In this document: positions 24,564-34,060 of the stretch, in pieces | How positions within the stretch are numbered: position 1 is the first letter of the stretch | How the letters are laid out: every line of letters starts with the position of its first letter | Origin: CBDCHC01 sp965277055 | GTDB taxonomy: Bacteria > Pseudomonadota > Gammaproteobacteria > PS1 > Pseudothioglobaceae | Assembly (NCBI GenBank): GCA_965277055.1 | Contig: OZ255703.1 | Coordinates: 1,364,001-1,428,000, forward strand | Direction of reading: 5' to 3' | Length of the DNA stretch: 64,000 bases | Made by a program: the position numbers and the translations under genes | Notes under the pieces: model-generated | Database searches by the model: none | Seen by the model: the letters and a program-made list of their open reading frames with translations, nothing else | What the model was told of the DNA's origin: nothing

Positions 24564-24564
24564 A

Positions 24565-26277
24565 TTATTCTTTTAATTGTTTGTTGTAGAGTTCAGTATA
24601 TACCCCACTTTTGGCTATAAGTTCAGCATGATTACCTTGTTCTACGATTTTACCCTTATTCATGACAATAATAGTATCAGCGTTAAGAATGGTACTCAAG
24701 CGATGAGCAATGATAATTTTGGTAGTTTGAGTAAGTGTGCTAATTGCTGATTGGATGTATTTTTCAGAAGTGCTATCTAGTGCAGAAGTGGATTCATCTA
24801 AAATCAGAATTTTGGCATTTTTCACGAATGCACGAGCAAGTGAAATACGCTGTTTTTGCCCCCCTGAAAGTTTGGAACCATTCTTACCAATATGGGTATG
24901 AATACCTTCTGGGAGTTTCATAACAAAATCATATGCATGGACAGATTTAAGGGCGTTAATCACCTGCTCTTGTGTTGCATGCTCAATATCCCCGTAGGCA
25001 ACATTATTGTATATAGAATCATCAAATAAGTTGACATCTTGGCTTACTAGAGCGATATGCTTACGTAAATTAACCAAAGTAAGATGATTAATATTAGTAG
25101 AATCAAGAATAATCTCGCCCGAATCTATGGTGTAGAAGTTATTAATCAACTGAGTAATTGTGGTTTTACCGCTGCCAGAAAATCCAACTAGGGCAGTGGT
25201 TTGATTTTTTTTGATATGCAATGAAAAATCACTCAGTACTGGCTCTTTGTCGTAGCTAAAAGTAACATTCTTAAAATAAATATCTCCTTTAATTTGAGTG
25301 AGTGTTTGCGTACCTATTTCTTGTTCAATTTCCTCATCAAGTAAGTCAAAAATACTTTTGGCCGCTGCCATACCTTTTTGGAGGTCTGCATTGACTGCAG
25401 CAAGGCGACGAATAGGACTAAAAAGCAATGACATTGCGCCAATAAATGCAATAAATTGTCCCGGCGTCAGCACATCCTTAACGGTCATAATACTAGCAAC
25501 ATACAGTACAATTACCATGGCAATAGCGGTAATACTTTGGATAATAGGTACATTTGCTGAGTTAATTTGAGTAATGCGCATGAGTTGCTTAAAGATTTTT
25601 TTAGCACTCGTGTTGAATTTCTCTTCCTCTATAGCATAGGTATTATAAATTTTAATTTCTTTGCTAAGATTGAGACTTTCTTCAATAATATTTGTCATAT
25701 TACCCATATTGTCTTGCACAAGAATATTTGATTTTCTTAGCATTTTCGAGACTTTAAAAATAACAATACTAAAAAAAGGTGTGGTGATAAACATGACAAT
25801 AGTTAATTCCCATGATGCATAGAGCATATATCCTAATAGTCCGAGTACCATAAATGAGTCTCGCACCAGAATAATCCAAGCATTACTTAACGAACCAGCT
25901 ACTTGTGGTACATCAAAAGTTAATTTAGAAATAAGTGCCCCAGAGCCAATGGAGTGATACGTACTTAAAGGAAGTTGATTTAACCGCTTAAATAATTTGA
26001 TTCTAATGTCTAAAATGGCTTTTTGTGCCACCCACTGACTTGCAACTCCAGTGACATAAGTAAATGCTCCTCGAATAACAAATACTAGTAGTAACAATAA
26101 TGGAACAGTGAGAAGTTTATCAGGATCTTTTTCTATAAGACTGCCATCAATTAAGGGCTCCATAAGTGCAGGAAGTAGTGGCTCCATGGCGGCAGTTATA
26201 ATCATAGCGATAATTGCCACCACCGCAATACGCCAGTAAGGCTTAATGTATTCTAAGAGTCTGAGATAGAGATTCAT
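24565..26277 (-). CDS. msbA: Lipid A/phospholipid flippase MsbA
   Basis: Half-size ABC exporter (570 aa) flipping lipid A core across the inner membrane. It has six membrane helices in the first 320 residues and a C-terminal nucleotide-binding domain with Walker A GFSGSGKTT, signature LSGGQKQR and Walker B ILILDES. The start MNLYLRLLEYIKPYWRI is typical. Its ATG lies 3 nt after the stop of a truncated phosphatase-like gene. Generic lipid exporters of the same subfamily are the alternative, but the length and N-terminus favour MsbA. Confidence 0.88.
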   Translation of the reverse strand: MNLYLRLLEYIKPYWRIAVVAIIAMIITAAMEPLLPALMEPLIDGSLIEKDPDKLLTVPLLLLLVFVIRGAFTYVTGVASQWVAQKAILDIRIKLFKRLNQLPLSTYHSIGSGALISKLTFDVPQVAGSLSNAWIILVRDSFMVLGLLGYMLYASWELTIVMFITTPFFSIVIFKVSKMLRKSNILVQDNMGNMTNIIEESLNLSKEIKIYNTYAIEEEKFNTSAKKIFKQLMRITQINSANVPIIQSITAIAMVIVLYVASIMTVKDVLTPGQFIAFIGAMSLLFSPIRRLAAVNADLQKGMAAAKSIFDLLDEEIEQEIGTQTLTQIKGDIYFKNVTFSYDKEPVLSDFSLHIKKNQTTALVGFSGSGKTTITQLINNFYTIDSGEIILDSTNINHLTLVNLRKHIALVSQDVNLFDDSIYNNVAYGDIEHATQEQVINALKSVHAYDFVMKLPEGIHTHIGKNGSKLSGGQKQRISLARAFVKNAKILILDESTSALDSTSEKYIQSAISTLTQTTKIIIAHRLSTILNADTIIVMNKGKIVEQGNHAELIAKSGVYTELYNKQLKE

Positions 26278-26280
26278 AGG

Positions 26281-26586
26281 CTATTCGCTACGTATAAATG
26301 TATCAGTAATAATATCAGCAGTAGCAGCATGATGAAGGGATTGTGCTACAACTTCACCATTAAAATGGTGCTTCACCCAATCTAAAAATGATATGAACAT
26401 ATTAGGTCTATGCAAATTTACGATGGTTGTAACATGGTATGGTTGTTGGTAGGTACGCATTTGATGAGGGACAGGGCGACGAAAAAGATATTTACTTTCA
26501 AAGAGCGGATAGAAATTGTGGTACATCGTTCTGACAAAGCCATGATCTACAAATATTAAAGATCTACAAATATTAAACTTATCCAT
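26281..26586 (-). pseudogene. Internally deleted dual-specificity phosphatase-like gene
   Basis: The 101-residue frame begins like bacterial dual-specificity/tyrosine phosphatases: IFVDHGFVRTMYHNFYPL, then KYLFRRPVPHQMRTY and TTIVNLH, the strand that normally precedes NLRG. It then jumps to FLDWVKHHFN...ADIITDTFIRSE, which resembles the C-terminal end of the same family. The central part with the catalytic HCxxGxxR loop is missing, so activity is not expected. The reading frame survived the deletion and runs to 3 nt before msbA. Family identity is judged by pattern only. Confidence 0.55.
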
Positions 26587-27097
26587 AGCTTTAATCGGTG
26601 AAGCATAAACATCCGTGAACTATGGGCATTCATACATCATAGACGTTACATGTAAACCTAGTATTTTAGTATATATCTGGGCAAAATGGGTGTTTATCTA
26701 TCTTCATAATCTTTGAAATATCTGCCTAAATAAATGAGTTTTGATGACTTTAAAGAAGAATGAGTTCACAAGATTATTGACTTATTAAGTACATAGACTC
26801 AGAAAAATCCTGAATGCCAAACATTTGAAAAAGCTTTCAAATCAGGTAGTATTAACCAACAAAAGTTGCTCTGAGAATTTGAAACGAGGTAATTCACTAT
26901 TACCTGTGGTAGTTACTGTAGTTTGAGCATGAGTTATGTATTTGTGCATTTGTTTATATTAAGGATTAGTAATTACTTCGGTGTTGAAATAGCGTTATTG
27001 TTCTTTAGCATAACCTTGTATCCACTTTAATCGGAATTTTTTACTAAAACCAAACACGTTAATACGGTATCATATGACTTTCAAATCATATGAGTTT
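26587..27097. other. 511-bp region without an intact gene
   Basis: No credible gene was found. From 26733 a frame reads MSFDDFKEE, a stop, VHKIIDLLST, a stop, TQKNPECQTFEKAFKSGS and INQQKLL, then another stop. This looks like a decayed small gene, but I do not recognise the family. The right end must hold the pyrG promoter; I could not fix a clear -35/-10 pair. Confidence 0.4.
27070..27093 (+). repeat. Two copies of palindrome TCATATGA before pyrG
   Basis: TCATATGA occurs at 27070-27077 and again at 27086-27093, separated by 8 bp, ending 4 bp before the pyrG ATG. Each copy contains an ATG, in frame with pyrG in both cases or nearly so, which obscures the true start. Function unknown. Confidence 0.35.
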
Positions 27098-28714
27098 ATG
27101 ACTAAGTATATTTTTATTACTGGAGGGGTGGTTTCCTCTCTCGGTAAGGGAATTGCCAGTAGTGCACTCGGTGCAATCTTGGAGTCACGTGGTATCTCTC
27201 TCACCATGCTTAAACTCGACCCTTATATCAATATTGACCCAGGTACTATGAGCCCTACTCAACATGGGGAAGTGTTTGTTACCAGAGATGGCGCAGAAAC
27301 TGACCTTGATTTGGGGCATTATGAACGATTTATTTCTACCAAACTCACCAAGAAAAATAACTTCACTGCAGGTAGAGTGTATGAAAATGTGATTGAGCGT
27401 GAACGCAGAGGAGATTATCTTGGTGCTACCGTGCAGGTTATTCCGCATATTACAGGGGAGATTAAATCACTTATTCAGCAGGGTGCTCAGGGCTATGATA
27501 TGGCACTGGTGGAAATTGGTGGTACCGTTGGTGACATTGAGTCATTACCATTTATGGAGGCTATCCGTCAACTGAGATTGGAAGTAGGAAGTCAAAATAC
27601 GTTATTTATTCATTTGACATTACTACCATATATTACAGTAGCAGGTGAATTAAAAACAAAACCTACGCAACATTCAGTGAAAGAACTCAGAAGTATTGGG
27701 ATTCAACCTGATATCCTCATTTGTCGCAGTGAACAACCGCTACCACCATTAGAAAAAGATAAAATTGCACTCTTTACCAGTGTAGACACTTCTTCTGTGT
27801 TTACTTCTTTGGATGTCGAAAGTATTTACCAAATACCCATGGATTTTCATGCTCAAGGCTTAGATGACAAGGTAGTGGAAAAATTAGGACTCACATGTCC
27901 TGCAGCTGACTTATCAAAATGGCAAATTGTGATTGAGCGATTAAACACTCCTAAAAAAGAAGTAACTATTGCTATGGTAGGTAAATATACTGATTTAACA
28001 GAGAGTTATAAATCATTAAATGAAGCATTGATTCATGCAGGCATTCATACTCTTACTAAAGTGCATATTCGCTACATTGACAGTGAGACTCTAGAAGGTG
28101 GCGACTTTAGTAGCATTATAGATGCTGATGGAATTTTGGTACCTGGTGGGTTTGGCAATAGAGGCATAGAGGGCAAAATAAAAGCTGTAGAGTACGCCAG
28201 AACACACAATATCCCGTATTTAGGAATTTGCTTAGGACTGCAAGTTGCGGTTATTGAATTTGCTAGAAATGTAATGGGCTTAACAGATGCATATAGTACT
28301 GAATTTAGCATGCAAACTTCTCATCCAGTGATTGCGCTTATTACCCAGTGGCTTGATGAGGAAGGAGTGATACAAACTCGTTCCGATAGTTCAAACCTCG
28401 GAGGTACTATGCGTCTTGGTGAGCAAGAATGCATTACCAAGCCTGATACTAAAATGCGTGCTATTTACCAAACTGAATCTGTATTTGAGCGTCATCGTCA
28501 CCGCTATGAAGTTAATAGTACTTATGTTGATGCGCTAAAGGATGCAGGACTAGTAATTTCTGGTACCTCAAAAGGTGGAAACTTAGTCGAAACGATTGAA
28601 CACCCAGAGCATCCATTTTTTATTGCTACACAATTTCACCCAGAATTTACTTCAAACCCACGCGAAGGACACCCACTTTTTAATGCCTTTGTTTCTAGCT
28701 CTCGATCAGTCTGA
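27098..28714 (+). CDS. pyrG: CTP synthase
   Basis: Amidates UTP to CTP using glutamine (538 aa from MTKYIFITGGVVSS). The N-terminal synthase domain has GKGIASSALGAILE and KLDPYINIDPGTMSPTQHGE. The C-terminal class I glutamine amidotransferase domain has the nucleophile in YLGICLGLQ and the catalytic His/Glu in FHPEF. An earlier in-frame ATG at 27074 would add eight non-homologous residues. It is followed 1 nt later by rnr, not by eno as in many gammaproteobacteria. Confidence 0.96.
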   Translation: MTKYIFITGGVVSSLGKGIASSALGAILESRGISLTMLKLDPYINIDPGTMSPTQHGEVFVTRDGAETDLDLGHYERFISTKLTKKNNFTAGRVYENVIERERRGDYLGATVQVIPHITGEIKSLIQQGAQGYDMALVEIGGTVGDIESLPFMEAIRQLRLEVGSQNTLFIHLTLLPYITVAGELKTKPTQHSVKELRSIGIQPDILICRSEQPLPPLEKDKIALFTSVDTSSVFTSLDVESIYQIPMDFHAQGLDDKVVEKLGLTCPAADLSKWQIVIERLNTPKKEVTIAMVGKYTDLTESYKSLNEALIHAGIHTLTKVHIRYIDSETLEGGDFSSIIDADGILVPGGFGNRGIEGKIKAVEYARTHNIPYLGICLGLQVAVIEFARNVMGLTDAYSTEFSMQTSHPVIALITQWLDEEGVIQTRSDSSNLGGTMRLGEQECITKPDTKMRAIYQTESVFERHRHRYEVNSTYVDALKDAGLVISGTSKGGNLVETIEHPEHPFFIATQFHPEFTSNPREGHPLFNAFVSSSRSV

Positions 28715-28715
28715 A

Positions 28716-30818
28716 ATGATAAAAGACCCACACTTTGAACGTGAAGCAGAAAAATATGAACATCCCATTCCTTCAAGAGAGTTAATTCTCTCATTGGTGC
28801 TTAAAGAACAGCAAAGTTTTAGACAACTAGTTCATGCCTTAGATATTTCAGAGTCTCAGAGTAAACCCTTAAAAAAACGACTCCGCGCTATGGTTCGGGA
28901 TCAAGAATTGAGTTTATCAAAAAACGGCGTATATCGAAAATTTTCTAATAGAGGACTCCTAAAAGGGACAATTATTGCAAACCCTAAAGGATTTGGTTTT
29001 GTTAAGCTGGACAAGGGAGGCAAAGATTTACGTTTAAACACTCAGCAAATGCAACTCTGTTTTCATGGTGATGAGGTGCGAGTGCGCTTATTAAATGATA
29101 AGTTTGATGCAGAAATTGTGGAGGTATTGACTTTGCAGACTAATTTAGTAGGTAGGCTAGAGGTAAGCACATCAGGCGCTAAAGCAATTATTGATGATAA
29201 ATGTATCAGTCACCACGTGGCAATTGATGCTTCAGCAAATAACTATGTTGATAACGACATGGTGTTAATTGATATTATTAAAAACCCAACCGCAAATTCA
29301 TTGGCTTTAGGCCGTATTACTACTAAAATTGGTTCATTTGGTGATATTGATTTAGAAATCAAATCAGCCTTACTCCGCTATGATATCCCACATATTTTTG
29401 ATGAGCAAGTAATGACCGAATTAAATGCTATTGCTGATGAAGTGACTACAAGGGATCTTAAGGGACGAACAGATTTTACTAGGTATAGTTTTGTTACTAT
29501 TGATGGTGATGACTCAAGAGACTTTGATGATGCAGTATATGCTCAGGAAGAGGGTGATGGGTATGCGTTAAAAGTAGCCATTGCTGATGTTGGGCATTAT
29601 GTTACCCCAAATACTGCACTTGATGAGTGTGCCAAAGACCGTGGAAACTCAGTATATTTTCCTCGTTTTGTAGTGCCAATGCTCCCAAAAAAACTTTCAA
29701 ATGGCTTATGCTCATTAAATGAGAGGGTTACGCGACTTGCTTTAGTCTGTAGTATGCATATTAATGCATTCGGGGAGGTGACTTCCTATCAATTTGAAAA
29801 TGGCTATATTTGCTCTCACAAACGCCTAACGTATTCTCAGGTGAATGATTATTTTGCAGGTGATACCAACCTTGGCAGTAGTGAAGTTACAAAGAATATT
29901 GATACACTCTATCAAGTATATAAATTATTAAAACTCAACCGCCAAAAGTTAGGATTGATTGAATTTGAGCGTTTAGAAAGCAAAATAGTATTTAATGATA
30001 ATGGCAAAATTGAAAAAATTGCACCTTATCAGCGTGGAAAAAGCCATAAGTTGATTGAAGAATGCATGTTGATTGCCAATAAATCTGCAGGTGATTTTCT
30101 CACCGAACACGGGGCAAAATTTTTATATCGTTCGCACCCCAAACCAGATGGTGAAAAACTCATGACCACTCGCACATTTCTAAAAACCTTTGGCCTAGAA
30201 CTCGGCGGGGGCAGTGATCCTACAGCAAAAGATTTTGCTAAAGTGCTTAAAGCAGCAAAACACAAACCAGAGAATAATGTCATCAAGACTCTAATGTTGC
30301 GTTCTATGAGTCAAGCGATTTATACTCCCGATATTCCCTATCATTTTGGCTTGGCATTTGAAAACTATACGCATTTTACTTCTCCGATTCGTCGTTATGC
30401 TGACCTGATAACCCATCGTGCTATTAAATATATTTTGCAAAATTCTCAGTACCATATTGAATCTCTGGGAGAAATTGGTCAGCATATTTCTATGACTGAA
30501 CGTCGTGCTGACGATGCTTCACGAGATAGTGAGCGTTGGTTAAAATGCGAATATATGATGACCAAGGTAGGACAGGAATATACTGGTACTATTTCTGGGG
30601 TAATGGGTTTTGGCTTATTTGTTGAACTTAATGAATTATTAGTAGATGGCTTGGTAAAAATAGAATCCTTAGCAGGATATTACATCTATGATGCTACAAC
30701 CATTTCATTGCACTTAAGAAATGGTACAAAAAGTTATAAACTTGGTGACCAAGTGCAGGTAGTGATAGCTAGTGTTAATCTTGAGCGTAGAGAAATTAAT
30801 TTACTTATGAGTAGTTAA
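28716..30818 (+). CDS. rnr: Ribonuclease R
   Basis: Processive 3'-5' exoribonuclease (700 aa) that degrades structured RNA. I chose the ATG at 28716 because MIKDPHFEREAEKYEHPIPSR aligns with the normal RNase R start and the open frame further upstream lies inside pyrG. An N-terminal winged-helix region is followed by cold-shock domains (ANPKGFGFVKLDKGGKDL), the RNB catalytic domain with the Asp cluster TIDGDDSRDFDDAVY and a C-terminal S1 domain (GTISGVMGFGLFVEL). The basic tail beyond S1, common in E. coli, is absent. Confidence 0.95.
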   Translation: MIKDPHFEREAEKYEHPIPSRELILSLVLKEQQSFRQLVHALDISESQSKPLKKRLRAMVRDQELSLSKNGVYRKFSNRGLLKGTIIANPKGFGFVKLDKGGKDLRLNTQQMQLCFHGDEVRVRLLNDKFDAEIVEVLTLQTNLVGRLEVSTSGAKAIIDDKCISHHVAIDASANNYVDNDMVLIDIIKNPTANSLALGRITTKIGSFGDIDLEIKSALLRYDIPHIFDEQVMTELNAIADEVTTRDLKGRTDFTRYSFVTIDGDDSRDFDDAVYAQEEGDGYALKVAIADVGHYVTPNTALDECAKDRGNSVYFPRFVVPMLPKKLSNGLCSLNERVTRLALVCSMHINAFGEVTSYQFENGYICSHKRLTYSQVNDYFAGDTNLGSSEVTKNIDTLYQVYKLLKLNRQKLGLIEFERLESKIVFNDNGKIEKIAPYQRGKSHKLIEECMLIANKSAGDFLTEHGAKFLYRSHPKPDGEKLMTTRTFLKTFGLELGGGSDPTAKDFAKVLKAAKHKPENNVIKTLMLRSMSQAIYTPDIPYHFGLAFENYTHFTSPIRRYADLITHRAIKYILQNSQYHIESLGEIGQHISMTERRADDASRDSERWLKCEYMMTKVGQEYTGTISGVMGFGLFVELNELLVDGLVKIESLAGYYIYDATTISLHLRNGTKSYKLGDQVQVVIASVNLERREINLLMSS

Positions 30819-31670
30819 ATGATGATATTTCTGAAAGTATTGTGTGGATGTATTGCACTCTTTCCATTGAGAATTATAAGAGGTGCGGGGATAGTAATTG
30901 GTAATTTTCTCTGGCTAGTTCCGAGTCGGCGCCGAGTAACTGAGCAAAATATTAACCTATGTTTTCCTCATTTATCACCAACTCGCAGAAAAACACTTGT
31001 TAAACAGGCCTTAATTGAAATTGCTAAATATAGTCTGGAAAATTGTTTTATTTGGCAAAGAAGTTTTAGTGATAATCAAAAATATATTCTTGAAAGCGAG
31101 GGATTAGAGCTCTTAAATACTCAAAAACCTACTATATTACTTATTCCACATTTTGGTGGATTTGAAATCACAGGGAGAGTTATTTCTCTGATTCGCCCAA
31201 TACATGTTTTATATAAAAAAATAAAAAATCCTAAAGTTGAACAATTGATATTTAAGTATAGAAATCAACAACAACTATATCTTCATGCTACAAATAGAGA
31301 AGGGATTAAGCAGCTTACTTCAGCACTAAGACAAAACGAACTGGTAGGAATTTTGCCAGATCATCATTCAAGTGGTGGGTCTGTACGCACTTCCTTTATG
31401 GGTATCCCTACCAATACTACTACTTTGCTGTGTAAACTCGCATTAAAATACGAAACCGATGTATTGTTAACCTATGCACTACGTATTCCTAATGGCTATA
31501 AGTTGGTAGTAACTAAAAAAGATATTTATGCTGATACAATAGAAGATAGCGTACAAAGTATGCAAAATGTAATTGTTGATTTAGTGACACAATATCCTGA
31601 GCAATATTTATGGAGTTACAAAAGGTTTAGGCAAACATTTGATTATGCAAACAATAAATTTAAAGATTAA
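30819..31670 (+). CDS. Lipid A late acyltransferase (LpxL/LpxM family)
   Basis: Membrane-anchored acyltransferase (283 aa) of the lysophospholipid acyltransferase superfamily. An N-terminal hydrophobic anchor is followed by RRVTEQNINLCFPHLSPTRR and the catalytic HX4E block, IPHFGGFEITGR. LPDHHSSGGSVRTSFMGIPT matches the substrate-binding region of lipid A acyltransferases. The ATG touches the rnr stop. Which secondary acyl chain it adds cannot be told. Confidence 0.85.
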   Translation: MMIFLKVLCGCIALFPLRIIRGAGIVIGNFLWLVPSRRRVTEQNINLCFPHLSPTRRKTLVKQALIEIAKYSLENCFIWQRSFSDNQKYILESEGLELLNTQKPTILLIPHFGGFEITGRVISLIRPIHVLYKKIKNPKVEQLIFKYRNQQQLYLHATNREGIKQLTSALRQNELVGILPDHHSSGGSVRTSFMGIPTNTTTLLCKLALKYETDVLLTYALRIPNGYKLVVTKKDIYADTIEDSVQSMQNVIVDLVTQYPEQYLWSYKRFRQTFDYANNKFKD

Positions 31671-31672
31671 TC

Positions 31673-32296
31673 ATGAGTTTTTTTAAAGATTTAGACAGTG
31701 TATTTGACCGAGATCCTGCTGCTCGCACTAAGTTTGAAATTATTACCTGTTATGCAGGAGTACAAGCAATACTCATACACCGATTGTCTCATTGGTTATG
31801 GCAAAAAAAATTAAAATGGTTGGCACGGTTTATTTCTAGTTTTGCTCGGTTTATTACTGGAATTGAAATTCACCCTGGAGCACAAATTGGTGAACGATTT
31901 TTTATTGACCACGGTATGGGTGTTGTGATTGGTGAAGACGCGGTTATTGGTGATGATTGTACTATTTATCACGGAGTTACTCTGGGTGGTACTACTTGGC
32001 AAAAAGGAAAGCGACACCCTACACTAAAGAACAATGTGGTCATTGGTGCTGGGGCTAAAATTTTGGGTCCTATTACTCTTGAAGAAGGTGCTCGTATTGG
32101 CTCTAATGCAGTAGTGGTGAAAGATGTGTCTAGAGATGAAACAGTAGTAGGGGTTCCTGGTAGGGCACTTTCTAAAACTAAACATGCACGGTTTGATGCC
32201 TATGGGGTAAGTAGTGACGACGACCCTACTAATGACCGTATTCGTAAGCTAGAAGAGCAAGTAGAAAAACTGACTCAGTTACGCTCAGAAGAATAA
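31673..32296 (+). CDS. cysE: Serine O-acetyltransferase, short form
   Basis: Makes O-acetylserine for cysteine synthesis. A helical N-terminal part (1-65) leads into a left-handed beta helix of hexapeptide repeats: EIHPGAQIGERFFIDHGMGV, VIGEDAVIGDDCTIYHGVTLGG, VVIGAGAKILGPITL. At 207 aa it is shorter than the E. coli enzyme (273 aa) and belongs to the EpsC-like short group. The C-terminal coiled stretch NDRIRKLEEQVEKLTQLRSEE is visible. In many bacteria it neighbours iscR, but not here. Confidence 0.9.
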   Translation: MSFFKDLDSVFDRDPAARTKFEIITCYAGVQAILIHRLSHWLWQKKLKWLARFISSFARFITGIEIHPGAQIGERFFIDHGMGVVIGEDAVIGDDCTIYHGVTLGGTTWQKGKRHPTLKNNVVIGAGAKILGPITLEEGARIGSNAVVVKDVSRDETVVGVPGRALSKTKHARFDAYGVSSDDDPTNDRIRKLEEQVEKLTQLRSEE

Positions 32297-32312
32297 TAGC
32301 ATTCACAATATA

Positions 32313-32735
32313 ATGGAAGATAAGAACTATTTAGAAACTGTATTGCAGGGGCGGTTTGAGGGCATTATGGATTTGGATGTGTGTGACACTTTGCTTTCTT
32401 ACTTGTTAGCACATCCTACTGACTGGTTTATCTATGATTTAGATGCTCCAGTGCCAAAGGCTCCTTGTGAGGCAGTAGAATTTACCATGCGAGTTACTAC
32501 TATTAAAGATATTATAGCCACTAAGCATACCCAGCGCTATTGTGGGATTGTGTATACTGACTCAATACAAGCACCTACTATTGTGAAAATATTTCATCCT
32601 GATAATGTGGGTAAATCGTGTGGTAGTAGTGAAACACCACCACTGCCTAAATGGATTATTTCAAAAATAGCTCCAGTTACTATTGAGGCAGAGCAGCCTC
32701 AAATATCTCGGTTTAAGAACCTCTTTTCTTTATAG
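32313..32735 (+). CDS. Conserved hypothetical protein (140 aa)
   Basis: No function is known to me. The protein is soluble with no signal or membrane segment. It contains a distinctive VKIFHPDNVGKSCGSSETPP block followed by LPKWIISK, which I believe recurs in hypothetical proteins of beta- and gammaproteobacteria. It follows cysE by 16 nt on the same strand and faces glmM tail to tail with only 2 nt between stops. Confidence 0.7.
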   Translation: MEDKNYLETVLQGRFEGIMDLDVCDTLLSYLLAHPTDWFIYDLDAPVPKAPCEAVEFTMRVTTIKDIIATKHTQRYCGIVYTDSIQAPTIVKIFHPDNVGKSCGSSETPPLPKWIISKIAPVTIEAEQPQISRFKNLFSL

Positions 32736-32737
32736 TA

Positions 32738-34060
32738 TTACAGAGTATCTAACAGGGTACGCATACTTTTTTTAGCAGTTGCTAGGTCAATATGCTCAAC
32801 CATAACCCGAAGGAGCGATTCTGTACCAGATTTACGAATTAACACTCTGCCTTTACCAGCAAATGCTAGTTCAAGATCATGTTTGCACGCCATGATAGCA
32901 GAATCTTCTAGGATAAATTCAGGTGATATTTTGACATTGTTGAGTAATTGAGGATACTTGGTTACTTGCTTGCTAATTGCATGTAATGACTCATCATAAC
33001 TACGCATTACTTCTAATATTTGCAGGGCAGCAATAATGCCATCACCTGTAGAAGTATGTTCGCTACAAATTATGTGACCTGATCCTTCCCCACCCAGCAC
33101 AGCATTATTTTTGTGCATTTCCTCTAGGACGAATCTATCTCCTACTTTTGCTTCTATAAAACTCATGCCATTAGTCATAAGTGCATTACGAATCCCAATA
33201 TTAGTCATTTGTGTACCTATCACTACATCATTTGTTAGGCGGTGTTGTTCTTTGTAATATTTAGCAATAATATATAAAATTTCATCCCCATCAATCACAT
33301 TACCTTTATGATCTACTAGAATTACCCGATCTCCATCACCATCAAAGGCAATGCCAATATCTGCTTGTTGTTCTAGCACTACTTTCGCAAGCTTTTCTGG
33401 AGCAGTTGAGCCACAGTTATGGTTGATGTTCATGCCATTTGGTTTATCATTAATCGTGATAACCTTTGCTCCTAGTTCTTTAAATACTGCAGAAGCAATA
33501 TGGTAGGTTGCACCATGTGCGGTATCAACCACAATGGTAAGAGAGTTTAAATGCAATGCTCGATTAAATGATGCTTTGCAAAATTCAATATATCGCCCAA
33601 TCGCCTGAGTGTGACGCACAGCTTTGCCAATTTTTTTGCCATCGACTTTAATATCTTGCTGCAATATTTTTGTGATTTGCTCTTGCTCAGTCTCACTAAA
33701 TTTGGTACCAAGATGCGAGAAAAACTTCACGCCATTATCACTCCAAGTATTATGAGAAGCACTAATAATACCTCCTGCTGAGGCATAATAGGTTTTAGTC
33801 AGGTAGGCAATAGCTGGTGTGGGCATTGGCCCTAATAGACCGACATCTGTACCACTAGCAAGTAATCCTGATTGCAGACTAGACTCAAGCATATAGCCAG
33901 ATAGTCGGGTATCCTTGCCGATAATGACACTCGGGTGTTCAAACCTATCTTTGAGCATCGTACCGACTGCATACCCTAAACGCATAAATGCTTCAGAAGT
34001 AATAGGATGTATACCTACTTCACCGCGAATACCGTCAGTACCAAAAGGAATATCTAACAT
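32738..34060 (-). CDS. glmM: Phosphoglucosamine mutase
   Basis: Interconverts glucosamine-6-phosphate and glucosamine-1-phosphate for peptidoglycan and LPS. The phospho-serine is Ser102 in IISASHN. The metal-binding loop is FDGDGDRVILVD, the sugar loop is GGEGSGHII and the phosphate loop is RKSGTESLLRVM. Its ATG overlaps the folP stop (TAATG), giving the conserved ftsH-folP-glmM order. At 440 aa it is of the usual length. Confidence 0.96.
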   Translation of the reverse strand: MLDIPFGTDGIRGEVGIHPITSEAFMRLGYAVGTMLKDRFEHPSVIIGKDTRLSGYMLESSLQSGLLASGTDVGLLGPMPTPAIAYLTKTYYASAGGIISASHNTWSDNGVKFFSHLGTKFSETEQEQITKILQQDIKVDGKKIGKAVRHTQAIGRYIEFCKASFNRALHLNSLTIVVDTAHGATYHIASAVFKELGAKVITINDKPNGMNINHNCGSTAPEKLAKVVLEQQADIGIAFDGDGDRVILVDHKGNVIDGDEILYIIAKYYKEQHRLTNDVVIGTQMTNIGIRNALMTNGMSFIEAKVGDRFVLEEMHKNNAVLGGEGSGHIICSEHTSTGDGIIAALQILEVMRSYDESLHAISKQVTKYPQLLNNVKISPEFILEDSAIMACKHDLELAFAGKGRVLIRKSGTESLLRVMVEHIDLATAKKSMRTLLDTL

